From: Porodaedalea pini
Taxonomy: Eukaryota > Basidiomycota > Agaricomycetes > Hymenochaetales > Hymenochaetaceae
Length of the DNA stretch: 64,000 nucleotides
Direction of reading: 5' to 3'
Assembly (NCBI GenBank): GCA_002794775.1
Contig: NBAY01000046.1
Location: forward strand, 248,001-312,000
The notes under the pieces were generated by a model. It searched no databases, had not been told where the DNA came from, and worked only from the letters and a program-made list of their open reading frames with translations. Made by a program: the position numbers and the translations under genes. Below, piece by piece: positions 33,634-44,594 of the stretch. Position 1 is the stretch's first letter; each line of letters starts with the position of its first letter.

Positions 33634-34081
33634 TGTTAGGCGGAAGTCTGGGTGGAACTCAGACTAGGCAACCTCAACATGTGGCACCTGACGGTGACGC
33701 AGACGTTGTCTGGGATGGGCTGTATCTCGAATGCGAAGTTTGGGCAGCGAGTTTACTCAGACTAGGTTGTCGCGGAGGTAAGAGGATTAATACAAGACTA
33801 AACTAAAACAAGGGGGACAAGTCTCACCTAGGTCATCGCGGAGGTAAGAGGAAAAGCAGAACAAGGAGTTCATGTGATTCCTGAGACCTTATATAGCAAT
33901 GACTGTGAGACTATATTACCTAATGTTACATAAGCAAACAGAATGGAACGAATGAAGGTCATGTGGATGGAGTGTGGGAAGTGATTGGAAAGATGATTAA
34001 ATATAATGAAAAGGGACGATTAAAAGAAAAGAAATGGTAAAAGGGAAAATAAAAGAAAAGGTGAAAGTTCAAGTTCTAACA
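33634..34081 (-). repeat. 3' LTR of element B
   Basis: 448 bp. It is the downstream LTR with respect to the - strand genes and is identical in length to the other LTR. Confidence 0.9.
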
Positions 34082-34165
34082 TTACCCCCCCTTCAAGGTT
34101 GGGTGTCCTGACCAACCAAGATCGAGGTCGTCTGGTTTGGTGTCGACGAAGCATGGGCGAAGTCA

Positions 34166-37100
34166 TTAGTGAGGAATGTCGAGTTTTTGAGGGGCACCAG
34201 GGTGTTTTCGATAGAATTCAGCGATCGCCTCCTTTGCATTCTCGCCAAAGTCCATCTTGGGCTGCCAAGTTGGTTCGTTGTAGCCGACCCACTTGACGAG
34301 GTATTGTAGCTTCCCTCGGTGCAGACACGAGTCTAGAACTTCCTCGATCTCGTACTCCTCCTCGTTGTCGACAATGTCAGGCGGCGGCGGTGCTGGTTGT
34401 TTCTGGCTCTCGAAGGATGGTTTGATGGCGGGTTTCAACAGGGCCTCATTGAAGACAGGGTGGACTTTCCTCCATCGCTTGGGGAGTTTGAGCTTGTATG
34501 CACTTGTGCCCACCTTGTCGACGATTTCGAAGGGTCTGTACCATTTGTCCACTAGCTTCTTTGTTGGTGCATCTGTGCTGATGTTCCGACCATCCAGGAA
34601 AACCTTGTCGCCGGTCTGGTACTCCACCGATGCCTCCGCTGTCCGATCATGGTAGTGTTTCATGTCCTCAGCTGCCTTGACCAGGTTGTCCTTTGCAGCG
34701 TGATGAGTCTCCTTGATGTGCTTTGCGAATTCTTCCGCTGACATGTTAGTGGACGAAGTTTGCGTCGTGTCGAAGCTTAGAGGATGACGTCCTGTATTTG
34801 CGTAGAAGGGAGACATCTTCATTGCTGAGTGTTCGCGGTTGTTGTATGCGAACTCTGTGAGAGGGAGCCAGTCCTTCCAGTCCAATTGTCAATGGTTAAC
34901 GAAGAGTCAAAGGTACTGTTTGAGCTCCTGGTTAACACATTCTGTTTGACCATCTGTCTGTGGGTGATACGCTGTCGACGGGTTGCCTTCAATGTGTAGG
35001 AGTTTGTACAGTTCCTTCATCATCGATGTGTCGAACTGCGTGCCTCGGTCATGGATGATCTTCTTCGGCAAGCCGTGGAGGCGGAAGACGTGGTCGCGGT
35101 ACAGCTGAGCCATGCCTTCTGCTGACAACTTTGTCATCGTTGGGATAGCGTGCATCTGTTTCAAGAACCAATCAATGAAGATGCAGATTGCGTTGTGCCC
35201 CTTGGAGTCCGGGAGCTCTCCGATGAGGTTGACCGTGACGATTTCCCAAGGGGCTTCGGGGACCGTGTTTGGATGGAGTGGTCTCGACCTCGACGCTCTC
35301 AGAGCCTTTGTTCGCTGACAGCGATCACATCCTCAGACGTATGCTCGGATGTCGGAGAACATTGACGCCCACCAGAAGTCTCGACGGACAAGTTCCACCA
35401 TCTTTGACGCTCCTGGATGCCCAGCCAGTACCGAGTCATGACACTCCTGCAATACTGACTCCTTCATTGTCGATGGGACGTATATCTTGCCCTTCATCTG
35501 CCACAAACTGTCAACCTTTGTCATTCCTGTTGGCCTCTCTGACTCATTCTGCACTCTCTGCGCTTCACCCACTCGTTCCAACACCTCATCACGCGACGTC
35601 CTCACCACTCCACGATTCAGCCACTTTTCCTTGATGAACACGACGCCGTTGTTATCATCCTTTCCCTCGTCATAGCCAGTCTTATGCGACAATAAGTCCG
35701 CCTTGCCCATCATCTTCCCCGACTTGTGCTCAAGGTGGAAGTCAAATTCCTCGAGCTCTGTTCACCAGCGAGCTTGTCGGTAGCTCAGCTTTTGCGCCAA
35801 CCTGAAGTAGGTGAGGTTGGCATGATCAGACCAGATCTCAATAGGGTGACAGGCACCGAGAAGGTATTGTCTCCACTCCTTGAGCGCCGAAACGATTGCG
35901 AGCATCTCCTTGTCGTAGATCTCGTAGTTTTGTTCCGCTGGCAGGAGCGCTTCGGACCTGTAGGCGACTACCCTCCACTTGCCTTCCTGCTTCTGCAACA
36001 ACACGCCCCCAAGTGTGAAGTTTGATGAATCCACCTCAATGCGGAAAGGGCCCTCATCGTTTGCGATGGCCAGGACTGGAGGTGAGCAGAGATGTCGTCT
36101 CAACTCCTCGAACGCTTCTTGCTGTTTGGTCTCCCATACCCAGTCCTTCTTGCCTGTCAGCAACGTTAGCGGATGGACCACCTTGCTGTAGTCCTTGATG
36201 AACCGTCGCAGCCAGTTGCCCATGCTGAGGAATTGTTGCAGCTGCTTGAGGTTTCGCGGGACTGGCCAGTCTGCGATCGCTTCCGTCTTCGCCGGGTCAG
36301 CCCTGATCTCGCCATTGCCAACAATGTGGCCGAGGTATTTTACAACCTTGGCGTTGAATTCACATTTCTCCGGTTTCAGGTATAGACCATTCTCTCACAA
36401 GATCTGAAGGACATGCCTCGAAGTTTTGATATGTTCCTCTAGAGTTTGTGAGAGGATCAGTATGTCATTGAGGTAGACGATGATCAAGTTATCATAGATC
36501 AGTCCCTTGAAGATGTGGTTGACAAAAGCTTGAAATGTCGCCGGTGTGTTGCAAAGACCAAAGAACATGACCGTTGGTTCAAAGAGACCCATGTTTGTGT
36601 GAAAGGCTGCCTTCCACTCATCACCTTCACAGATCCGGATGTTGTAGTATCCCCAGCGAAGGTCAAGCTTGGTGATGAACTTCGCCTTCTTGACCTTGTC
36701 GACAAGTTCGTCGATGAGGGGGAGGGGGTACTTGTTCTTGATTGTCCCCTCGTTAAGCTTTCGGTAGTCCTGAATCGGGCGTAGAGACTTGTCGGCCTTT
36801 TTGATGAAGAAGAAAGGCAACGCCATTGGTGAGATTGACTTTCGTATACAGCCCAATTTCAGGTTCTCTTCAAGGAAGTCCTTTAGCAACTGTTGTTCCA
36901 TCGGCGTCAACGGATAGATCTTGCAGTCACTAGGCTTGAAGTCAGGTTTCAGGTCGATGACGTGGTCCCAGGGGCGGTGTTCCGGTAGCTTCTCGAATCC
37001 TTTCTCTGAGAAGACGTCAGCGTAGTCGTTGAGATATGCGGGCCAGGACGCCTTGTCCATTCGCACCTCTCTCACCCTCCTCATCTCTTCCACAGCCTTT

Positions 37101-37660
37101 TCCACCCTCCACACATCTTCTTCCATAACCCTCTTGACCGCACATTAGCTTGGACAGTGGGTGAAGTCGAGCGTACCCACCTTCCAGTCAACCTCAGGAT
37201 TGTGACGTTGAAGCCAGTCATATCCTAGGAATATGTTAGACGATGCTAGTGAGGTTACTGCAAGGACGATCCGTTCCGTATGGTGGCCGATTGTAAGTTC
37301 AATGTCAACATATTTCTCGATTGACCCGGCCTCATTGTGCGTACCGTCAGCATTGAGCACCGCAAGGGGTTGGATATAACGTTTTGTCTCTAACTCGTAC
37401 CTTTCGATGAACCTTACGTCGATGCACGACCCTGTGCACCCCGAATCTACGAGGGCGTGTGCATCCACCTCCCTCACTTCACCTGCTACGCTGTGTCTGA
37501 TGTTCAGGAGAAGGTCCAGCTGGCATCTGCCAGTTCCTCTCATGAACAGCTGTTCATACTCCTCATTCTTGTTCACATCGGTGGGGACTTCGTAATCAGG
37601 AAAGTCATCGACGTCGTTTGCATCTAAGTATTGTACAGACGGTTGACTATATTTTGTCAA
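34166..37660 (-). pseudogene. pol: pol of element B
   Basis: One frame, -1 relative to gag, of about 1,165 codons. In order: protease (ALVDSGCTGSCIDVRF); RT ([19 protein letters not shown], then [11 protein letters not shown]); RNase H (FRIEVDSSNFTLGGVLL); integrase zinc finger (CHDSVLAGHP...GCDRC), core (EIVTVNLIGELP, HPQTDGQTECVNQELKQYL); then YEIEEVLDSCLHRGKLQYLV and a chromodomain. Stops: TAA at 37145-37147 and TGA at 36395, 35762, 35333, 34907 and 34889. The first Asp of the RT YxDD box is Asn (codon 36467-36469), and the first Asp of the integrase DDE is Asn (codon 35228-35230). These changes are C-to-T or G-to-A, and the element cannot encode active enzymes. Confidence 0.9.
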
Positions 37661-37707
37661 GTCCGAATCCGAAACCCCTTGTTCTTCCTGGTCAGTCGCC
37701 CTGATGG

Positions 37708-38913
37708 CTACGCCTGACCACTCGCAAAACCCTGCGAGTCGACGACCTCTTCATCATCATCTCCTTCCTCCACATAGTCCTCCACAGTCGACCTCCGAGT
37801 GTCTACGACTTCCTCAAAGGCCGATTCCTTCATCGTGCCCAGCTCATTGGCAAGAAGACGATGCTCGCCTGGCGCCATCATCTGCAGCATGCGCTGCACG
37901 ATCGTCTTCCCTTGCAGGCACGTGTCCTTGAAGTGGCCGAGTTTACCACAGATCCAGCATGCCCTCCTCCATTGCGCCTTGTTCATCGAGACATCCATTG
38001 GCTGGCCGGCACCTCCGAAAGTCACGCCAGTCACGTCATGTTTGTTGACGTGGGGGGCTGGGATCTGTCGACGAGCCGGGGGTGCCTGTTGTTGCTGGTG
38101 TGGCGGAAGTGGGAACGCATGACCTTGTTGTATCACACGGATCTGTTGTTCACCATGATTGATCTCGATGACCTTCTTCTTCCAGTCATCATACGTTGTT
38201 GGGACCGGCGTCAACCTCAACACCCCTCGGACTACCTCGATGTTCATTGCGCGCTTTAGGCAGTCGCAGATGATGCTATTGTCCGTCAGTCCTGCCCTCG
38301 TGATGATGACATCGAGCTTCTGGAAAAACTCGTCGGCGGTGAGGTCTTTCTGAACCTTGGTTCGGAATTCCGCTAGCACTTTTTCCTTCCGGTTCGGGTC
38401 ATTGAACGAAGTGTCTAGGTGCTCTTGGAACCTTGTCCAGCTGTCAGTGAAGGTCACGATGCCAGCCATCGTTGATTCCTCCATGTAGTTCTGTGCCCAT
38501 GTCGCCGCATTGCCACCCTTCAAGTAGGAGAGAGCAATGTAGATTTTACTCTTGGACGTGGGGTATCGGCTCAGGTTTGCCGAGACAAAAAGAAGAACTT
38601 CTCGTTTGAAGTCTAAATAATCGTCGCCACCAGTGAATTCACGTGGCCAGGCAACGTTGATGCTGGGGGTCGGGGGATTAGTTGCCGTGACCGGTCCTGG
38701 GGTATTGTTTGCCTGATGGGCAAAGGCATTCGCAACGATGGCCGCGATCTGCTCCATCTGATGCTGACTGAAGCCTCCTGCTGACATTGCAGGTTCAGGC
38801 ACGGGCGTCGAAGGTTCAGGGGGGGTCGGCAGTGAAGGGTCTCTATTAGCCTTGCAGTAAGGACCTGGAGTCGGTGGTAGGTTGACAGTAGACGTCGATG
38901 GTGCAGGTGACAA
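37708..38913 (-). CDS. gag: gag of element B
   Basis: An open frame of up to 401 codons ending TGA at 37708-37710. The capsid region shows EFTGGDDYLDFKREVLLFVS, SYLKGGNAATWAQNYMEEST and LTADEFFQKLDVIITRAGL. A CCHC zinc knuckle (CWICGKLGHFKDTC) lies near the C-terminus and is followed by an acidic tail. It has no internal stop, unlike pol of the same element. The pol frame starts downstream in the -1 frame. The first in-frame ATG near 38913 is the likely start. Confidence 0.85.
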   Translation of the reverse strand: MSPAPSTSTVNLPPTPGPYCKANRDPSLPTPPEPSTPVPEPAMSAGGFSQHQMEQIAAIVANAFAHQANNTPGPVTATNPPTPSINVAWPREFTGGDDYLDFKREVLLFVSANLSRYPTSKSKIYIALSYLKGGNAATWAQNYMEESTMAGIVTFTDSWTRFQEHLDTSFNDPNRKEKVLAEFRTKVQKDLTADEFFQKLDVIITRAGLTDNSIICDCLKRAMNIEVVRGVLRLTPVPTTYDDWKKKVIEINHGEQQIRVIQQGHAFPLPPHQQQQAPPARRQIPAPHVNKHDVTGVTFGGAGQPMDVSMNKAQWRRACWICGKLGHFKDTCLQGKTIVQRMLQMMAPGEHRLLANELGTMKESAFEEVVDTRRSTVEDYVEEGDDDEEVVDSQGFASGQA

Positions 38914-39599
38914 TGGAGTGGCTGGGGGCCACCTGGCTCTCCTTCCTCATTCGTCTGACGAATACCAGCTGTGCTGGACTTCACTCCACCAGATGTCGTG
39001 TGTAACGCTGCTATTGTTGGTCGCGACGTAACTTGGTCAGTCTGGATCCCAACGGGCTGATGCAGGGAGGGCCCATTGCTGTTTGTTGGTGAGATCTATC
39101 TTGATGATGGTGGAGGGACAGGGATTGGTTGTGCATTCAATCCAGGGTTACGCCAACGTTGAACGGGTTCGTCGGCGAAGTTAATAATGAGACGGAAGGA
39201 CACGGCAGTGATAACAATCGACAACAATGTTGACGACTGAACATGTAGTGTTACCCACGTCCAAGTCAAGTGGCTCCTCCACCAAATGGAGATGCAGAGA
39301 GCCAGGGTCAGAAAGGACGATGAGTGGTAACCTTCGGTCACAACGCTCTAGACACTGATGGATTTGTCGGTGTCTGCCTCGAGTTAGCACTAAGCAGACT
39401 CAGTAGGACTTTTGGATAGGGTCGGGAAAAGTTGGTTAATGGTATTATGTAATACATGAATGTCCGAAAACGTCTGGGCAGGGTTGAGGGTTGTCGTTCA
39501 GGGGGTTTACACGTCAAGTCCGTCAAGGGGAGTGCTCCTCTAGACCGAGTGAAGGCGAGTCGACAGCGACGACGTACGCTGGGGATGAGCCTGGGTGGG

Positions 39600-39610
39600 G
39601 TTCTGCTTTT
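39600..39610 (-). promoter_or_regulatory. Primer-binding site of element B (self-priming type)
   Basis: On the - strand AAAAGCAGAAC lies one base inside the 5' LTR. It is the exact complement of the 11-base segment GTTCTGCTTTT at 39840-39830, which is the predicted 5' end of the transcript. Confidence 0.65.
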
Positions 39611-39829
39611 ATGTTAGGTGGAAGTCTGGGTGGAACTCAGACTAGACAACCTCAACGCGCGGCACCTGACAGTGACGCAGACATTGTCTGGGATGGGCTG
39701 TATCTCGAACGTGAAGTTCGGGCAGCGAGTTTACTCAGACTAGGTTGTCGCAGAGGTAAGAGGATTAATACAAGACTAAACTAAAACAAGGGGGACAAGT
39801 CTCACCTAGGTCGTCGCGGAGGTAAGAGG

Positions 39830-39840
39830 AAAAGCAGAAC
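39830..39840 (-). promoter_or_regulatory. Predicted RNA 5' end, self-primer segment of element B
   Basis: On the - strand GTTCTGCTTTT begins 33 bases after the TATA box and pairs with 39600-39610. Confidence 0.62.
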
Positions 39841-39864
39841 AAGGAGTTCATGCGATTCCTGAGA

Positions 39865-39873
39865 CCTTATATA
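39865..39873 (-). promoter_or_regulatory. TATA box in the 5' LTR of element B
   Basis: On the - strand TATATAAGG lies 33 bases upstream of 39840. This is the same distance as between the TATA box and self-primer in element A. Confidence 0.6.
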
Positions 39874-40059
39874 GCAACGACTGTGAGACTATATTACCTA
39901 ATGTTACACAAGCAAACAGAATGGAACGAATGAAGGTCATGTGGATGGAGTGTGGGAAGTGATTGGAAAGATGATTAAATATAATGAAAAGGGACGATTA
40001 AAAGAAAAGAAATGGTAAAAGGGAAAATAAAAGAAAAGGTGAAAGTTCAAGTTCTAACA

Positions 40060-40064
40060 ATGAA
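40060..40064. repeat. 5-bp target duplication of element B (right)
   Basis: ATGAA is identical to 33629-33633. Confidence 0.9.
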
Positions 40065-40443
40065 GGCTATCGAACAAATGCAAGCTGCCCCATCCAGACC
40101 TCAGGCACCCCCACCAAAACCCACTCAGACATTCGCACCTAGAATCCCTGAAAGGCGCGATGCCACCGGAGTCACATACAGAGGCATGGGGAAGCCAATG
40201 GATGTGTCACTAGAAGAGTTAAGGCGATCAGGTGCCTGCTACTACTGTGGAGGGCAGGGACACCGAAAGGCGAATTGCCCAAAGAGAAAGGAAGTAATAA
40301 GGGCTGTGTTGATGGGAATGGAGCCACAAGAGAGAAAAGTCTGAGCAGACGAGACCACGACGCTCAAGGAGTCAGCCTTTGCAGAGGAAGAAGAGGAGAC
40401 GCTCTTTGAGCAGGAGTTGGATTTTGCGGAGCCCCAGCAGTGA
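40065..40443 (+). pseudogene. gag: gag of element A, C-terminal part
   Basis: Continues the frame of 32921-33633 after element B. It shows RDATGVTYRGMGKPMDVSLE, then a CCHC zinc knuckle (CYYCGGQGHRKANC). A TGA at 40342-40344 is probably secondary: the frame stays open after it with LKESAFAEEEEE, which resembles MKESAFEE in Gag of element B, up to TGA at 40441-40443. That end overlaps the pol frame, which is open from 40410 in the -1 frame. Confidence 0.75.
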
Positions 40444-43400
40444 ACATGGCACTGACTGGGATAGGTTCAGTTTCAGTTTTCCAAACGGCCATTTTTGATA
40501 ATTCTATGGACTCTGTAGATAATTTAGATAAAACACAAAAAAATGTAAAAAACAATGCCACTCGCAAAAATATTCCTTCTGTTCCTGTACCAGTAGTTAA
40601 TAGTGTAGATATGCCTTCATGTAACAACATTTCTGTCATGTTGTCCTGTTCTATTCCTGCATCTGAAAATCATGTAAAATCCTTTTCTGAATCTTTTAAT
40701 TCTATTTCTTCCTTGGCCGGAACTAAACCGAAATCCATGAAAAATGAAAACTCGTCAAAACAAGCTGAGAGGAAATCCTGGAGAGACCACCCCATCCCCT
40801 TTACTGCACCATGGGTTGTATGGCATCTCAAAGAGGATAAACTCGAAAGTGCTTTAACGACTCTCCGAGTGTGGATGAAACAGCAGAGGCATGCTGAAGC
40901 AAATGAAGAGACAGTGTGTCAAATCATTGCGCTAGAAGAATCAGATGCCATGGCAGCTGTTAGGGACCTGAGGGGTCCAAAAAGGTTCATAAGAGGGTCT
41001 CAGGGGCAACAGCTCATGATACCGATTCTCCTTCAAATGACTGACACCGGTAATCAGTTCAAGGTAGATGTACTACTGGACAGTGGCTGCACTGGCTCGT
41101 GTATCAACTGATCCTTCATCAAAAAGCATCAGATCAGGACAAAAAAGACGCCCATCCCGATCCGAGTTTATAATGCTAATGGCACACTCAATAAGGACAG
41201 TTTGATCACGGAATTTGTGGAAATGCGCATGACGATTAAAGATCATTCGGAGCACATCCACTTCGCAGTCACGGATCTAGGGAAAACAGATGTGTTCATC
41301 AGACATGAATGGTTAAAGCTGCACAATCCCCACATCGACTGGCAAAAGTCAATGATCAAATTTGATTGATGCCCTGATGTATGTGGCTATATCCATGATC
41401 TAGAGGACATTGATGCAGACCACGACAAAAACCTTGATCTGGTGGAACATGAAGACAGCAATCAGCTCTTTCTCTTTGATTGGGACAGATACATTAAGTC
41501 CAATCCGAGAAAAGTGCTGAAGGTCAGGCAACAGGCACTTGAGGAGGTCCCAGACTACGTCAAAGAGTTTGCAGACATCTTCAGTGAACAGGAATTTGAT
41601 CAATTACCAGAGAGACACCCCTGGGATCACACTATCAAACTTAAACCGGGCTCGAAGCTCTCTGACTGTAAGATCTACCCACTTAGTCCATCAGAACAGG
41701 TGGCACTGGACGAATTCCTTGCCAAAAACCTGAGAACTGGCCATATTCACAACTCTCAATCTGAGATGGCATCCCCCTTCTTCTTCATCAAAAAGAAGGA
41801 TGGCAAGCTTCGCCCCATACAGGATTATTGCAGGCTCAACGAGATGGCGGTTAGGAACAAATACCCGTTACCTCTAATTCAAGAACTCATCGACAAAACC
41901 AAGCAGGCGAAATTCTTCACAAAGCTTGACATACGCTGGGGTTACAACAACATTTGGATTCGAGAGGGTGATGAGCATAAAGCTGCCTTCAGGATGAACC
42001 GCAGTCTATTCGAACCAACGGTCATGTTCTTTGGTCTCACAAACTTACTGGCAACCTTCCAAGGATTTATGAACGAAATCTTCTGAGAACTCATCAATGA
42101 TGGACATGTCATAGTCTACATGGACGATATTCTGATCTTCGCACAAACTCGCAAAAATCATGATAAACTCGTCTGACAAGTCCTGGAAGTGTTGCAAGCA
42201 AACAAGTTGTTTTTAAAGCCAGAAAAGTGCAGCTTTGCTCAAGAGACCGTGAACTATCTTGGGCATATCCTCAGCAATGGACAGATTCGCATGGATCCCG
42301 CCAAAGTGGCAGGCATAAAAGATTGGCCGGTTCCTAAGAACAAGAAAGAACTACAGTCTTTCCTTGGGTTCTGCAACTACTACTGCTGCTTTATCCTAGC
42401 ATTCAGTCACTATGTGAAGCCCCTGACAGTGTTGACTGGAGATGTAGAGTAGAATTGGGAGGTGGAGCAACAGGAGGCCTTTGAACATCTGAAGCAGAAG
42501 CTCTGTGAGGAACCCATACTCGCAGTACCTACTGATGATGGTCAATTTCGGGTGGAGGCCAATTCGTCACATTTTGCTAACAGCGCCATTCTGTCCCAAT
42601 TCATTGATGGAAAGTGGCATCCAATTGCATACCGATCGCAAGCGCTTAGCCAAGCAGAGCGCAATTATGAAATCTACAACAAAGAGATGTTTGTGATCAT
42701 ATGTGCGCTGGATGACTGGTGACAATATCTTCTGGGAGCAATGCAAACCTTCAAAATCTAGTCAGATCACCTCAACCTCCAGTATTTCTGAAAACCCCAG
42801 AAGATTAACCACTGACAAGCAAGATGGCTACAGGAGTTAGCAGACTACAACTTCAAACTGTTCCATAAACCAGGTGCCCTGATGACTAAGGCTGACCTCC
42901 TCTCGAGATGAGCGGACCATGAGAGGGGGGAGAACAACAATATTGACATCATTTTGCTCAAGCCAGACTTATTTGTAAACACAACACTGCTAGAAGCACT
43001 AGATGCAGAATTTGTTAAATGAATCAAAAGGGTACGAAACAACAGGGACAGGGCAGTTGTGAAGGCATTAGGAAGGAAGGAGCGAGAGTGGGATGAAGAG
43101 GAAGAGGAGTTGTTGACATGGAAGGGCAGGATCTATGTGCCAAAAGACCGTAAACTCCAAGAAGACATCATTCGAAACCATCACGACAGTACACTCACAG
43201 GACACCCGGGATGCTATAAGACCCATGAGTTGATCACATGCAACTACTGGTGGCTGGGAATCCAGCGAGATGTTCGAATGTACGTTGAGGGATGCAATGC
43301 ATGCCAACATACCAAGGCACACCAAATGAAACTACATAATCCTCTGAACCCGAACGAGATCCCGAAAGGTCCTTGGGAAATTGTCACGGCAGACCTGATA

Positions 43401-44582
43401 GGCGAACTCCCTGAGTCCAATGGGCATAATGCAATTTGTGTCTTCATCGACAGATTCAGTAAACAGGTGCATGTGATCCCTACCTCTGTGAGCATAACGT
43501 CAGAAGGGATGGCAAAGCTCTACCGAGACCATGTCTTCAGGCTACATGGCATACCGCACAAGTTTATTCATGACAGAGGATCACAGTTCGAGTCCAAATT
43601 CATGAACGAACTATACCGGTTATTGGGCATTGAGGGAAACCCATCAATGGCATATCACCCACAGACAGATGGTCAGACAGAATGGATAAACCAAGAGATC
43701 GAACATTACCTCCATCTCTTTGTTAACCACCATCAGTCAGACTGGGCAGAATGGCTTGTGCTAGCAGAATTCACGTACAACGACAAGGAACAGATGTTGA
43801 CAGGAGCGTCACCCTTTTTTGTCAACCATGGGAGACACCCGTACAAGGGTACGAATCCTAGATGCGAATTGACCAATGAGTCTGCCAAGCAATTCGCCGA
43901 CCGAATGGCCAAGGTCAGAGAGGAAACCAAATCGGCGTTAAAGCATGCGGCCGAAACCATGAAGCGCTTCTACAACAGGACAAAGGGAGAATCCATCAAG
44001 TATAAACCTGGGGATAAGGTCATGCTTGAAGGAACTCACCTAAAGACAGATCGTCCTATGAAGAAGCTGGGAGACAAACACTATGGGCCTTTCATCATTG
44101 AAAAGAAAGTTGGCACGTCAGCATATAGGCTTAAACTACCATGCACATGGAAGAAAGTCTATCCGGTTTTCAATGAAGTGCTCCTCTCCCCGTACAACAA
44201 GCCGCAGTATACATCGCAGAAGCGAGATCCTCCACCCCCGCCCGAGATCATCGATGATGTGCCAGAATATGAGGTCAAAAAGATTGTCGACTCCAAGCTA
44301 GTGCGAGGAAAGCTCAAATACCTCATACACTGGAAAGGGTACCCAAATGAAGAGCGCACCTGGGAACCGATTGAAAATTTGATGAACTCTCAAAAGGCCA
44401 TCAACAAATTTCATAAGTCGACTCCAAGTGCTCTGCGTATACTCAACACCTTAGCAATGTCACAGCTAAAGTTCCGACCTGTATTCGAGATGACGGAGCC
44501 TGAGAGACAGGAAGGAGTGGCACAGTGGTGGGCTGGTAAGTTCCAGGGTAGGGAACATGGGCGATCGGGATGCTCGCCTTGA
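40410..44582 (+). pseudogene. pol: pol of element A
   Basis: A single frame of about 1,390 codons with no frameshift, ending TGA at 44580-44582. Order: protease (VLLDSGCTGSCIN), RT (KYPLPLIQELIDKTKQAKF, with intact YMDD at 42117-42128), RNase H, integrase zinc finger (NHHDSTLTGHPG...CNACQ), integrase core (EIVTADLIGELP, DRGSQFES, HPQTDGQTEWINQEIEHYL) and chromodomain (LKYLIHWKGYPNEERTWEPI). Eleven in-frame stops, nine TGA and two TAG, start at 41109, 41367, 42084, 42174, 42450, 42720, 42759, 42789, 42813, 42909 and 43020. The RNase H Asp of the VEADSS-type motif is Asn (AAT, 42561-42563). The integrase-chromodomain half (43059-44582) is still open. Confidence 0.9.
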
Positions 44583-44594
44583 AGGAGAGGGTCA

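Larger units (their letters stand above)
33634..40059 (-). mobile_element. Ty3/Gypsy chromovirus B, nested in gag of A
   Basis: 6,426 bp. 448-bp LTRs lie at 33634-34081 and 39612-40059 (TGTTAG...CTAACA), with ATGAA duplications. The gene order on the - strand is gag, protease, RT, RNase H, integrase, chromodomain. The LTRs differ at 15 positions by eye, all transitions. A purine-rich GAAGGGGGGG tract next to 34082 is the polypurine tract. Pol is in one frame with in-frame stops only. Confidence 0.93.
39612..40059 (-). repeat. 5' LTR of element B
   Basis: 448-bp upstream LTR for the - strand element, with a TATA box at 39865-39873. Confidence 0.9.
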
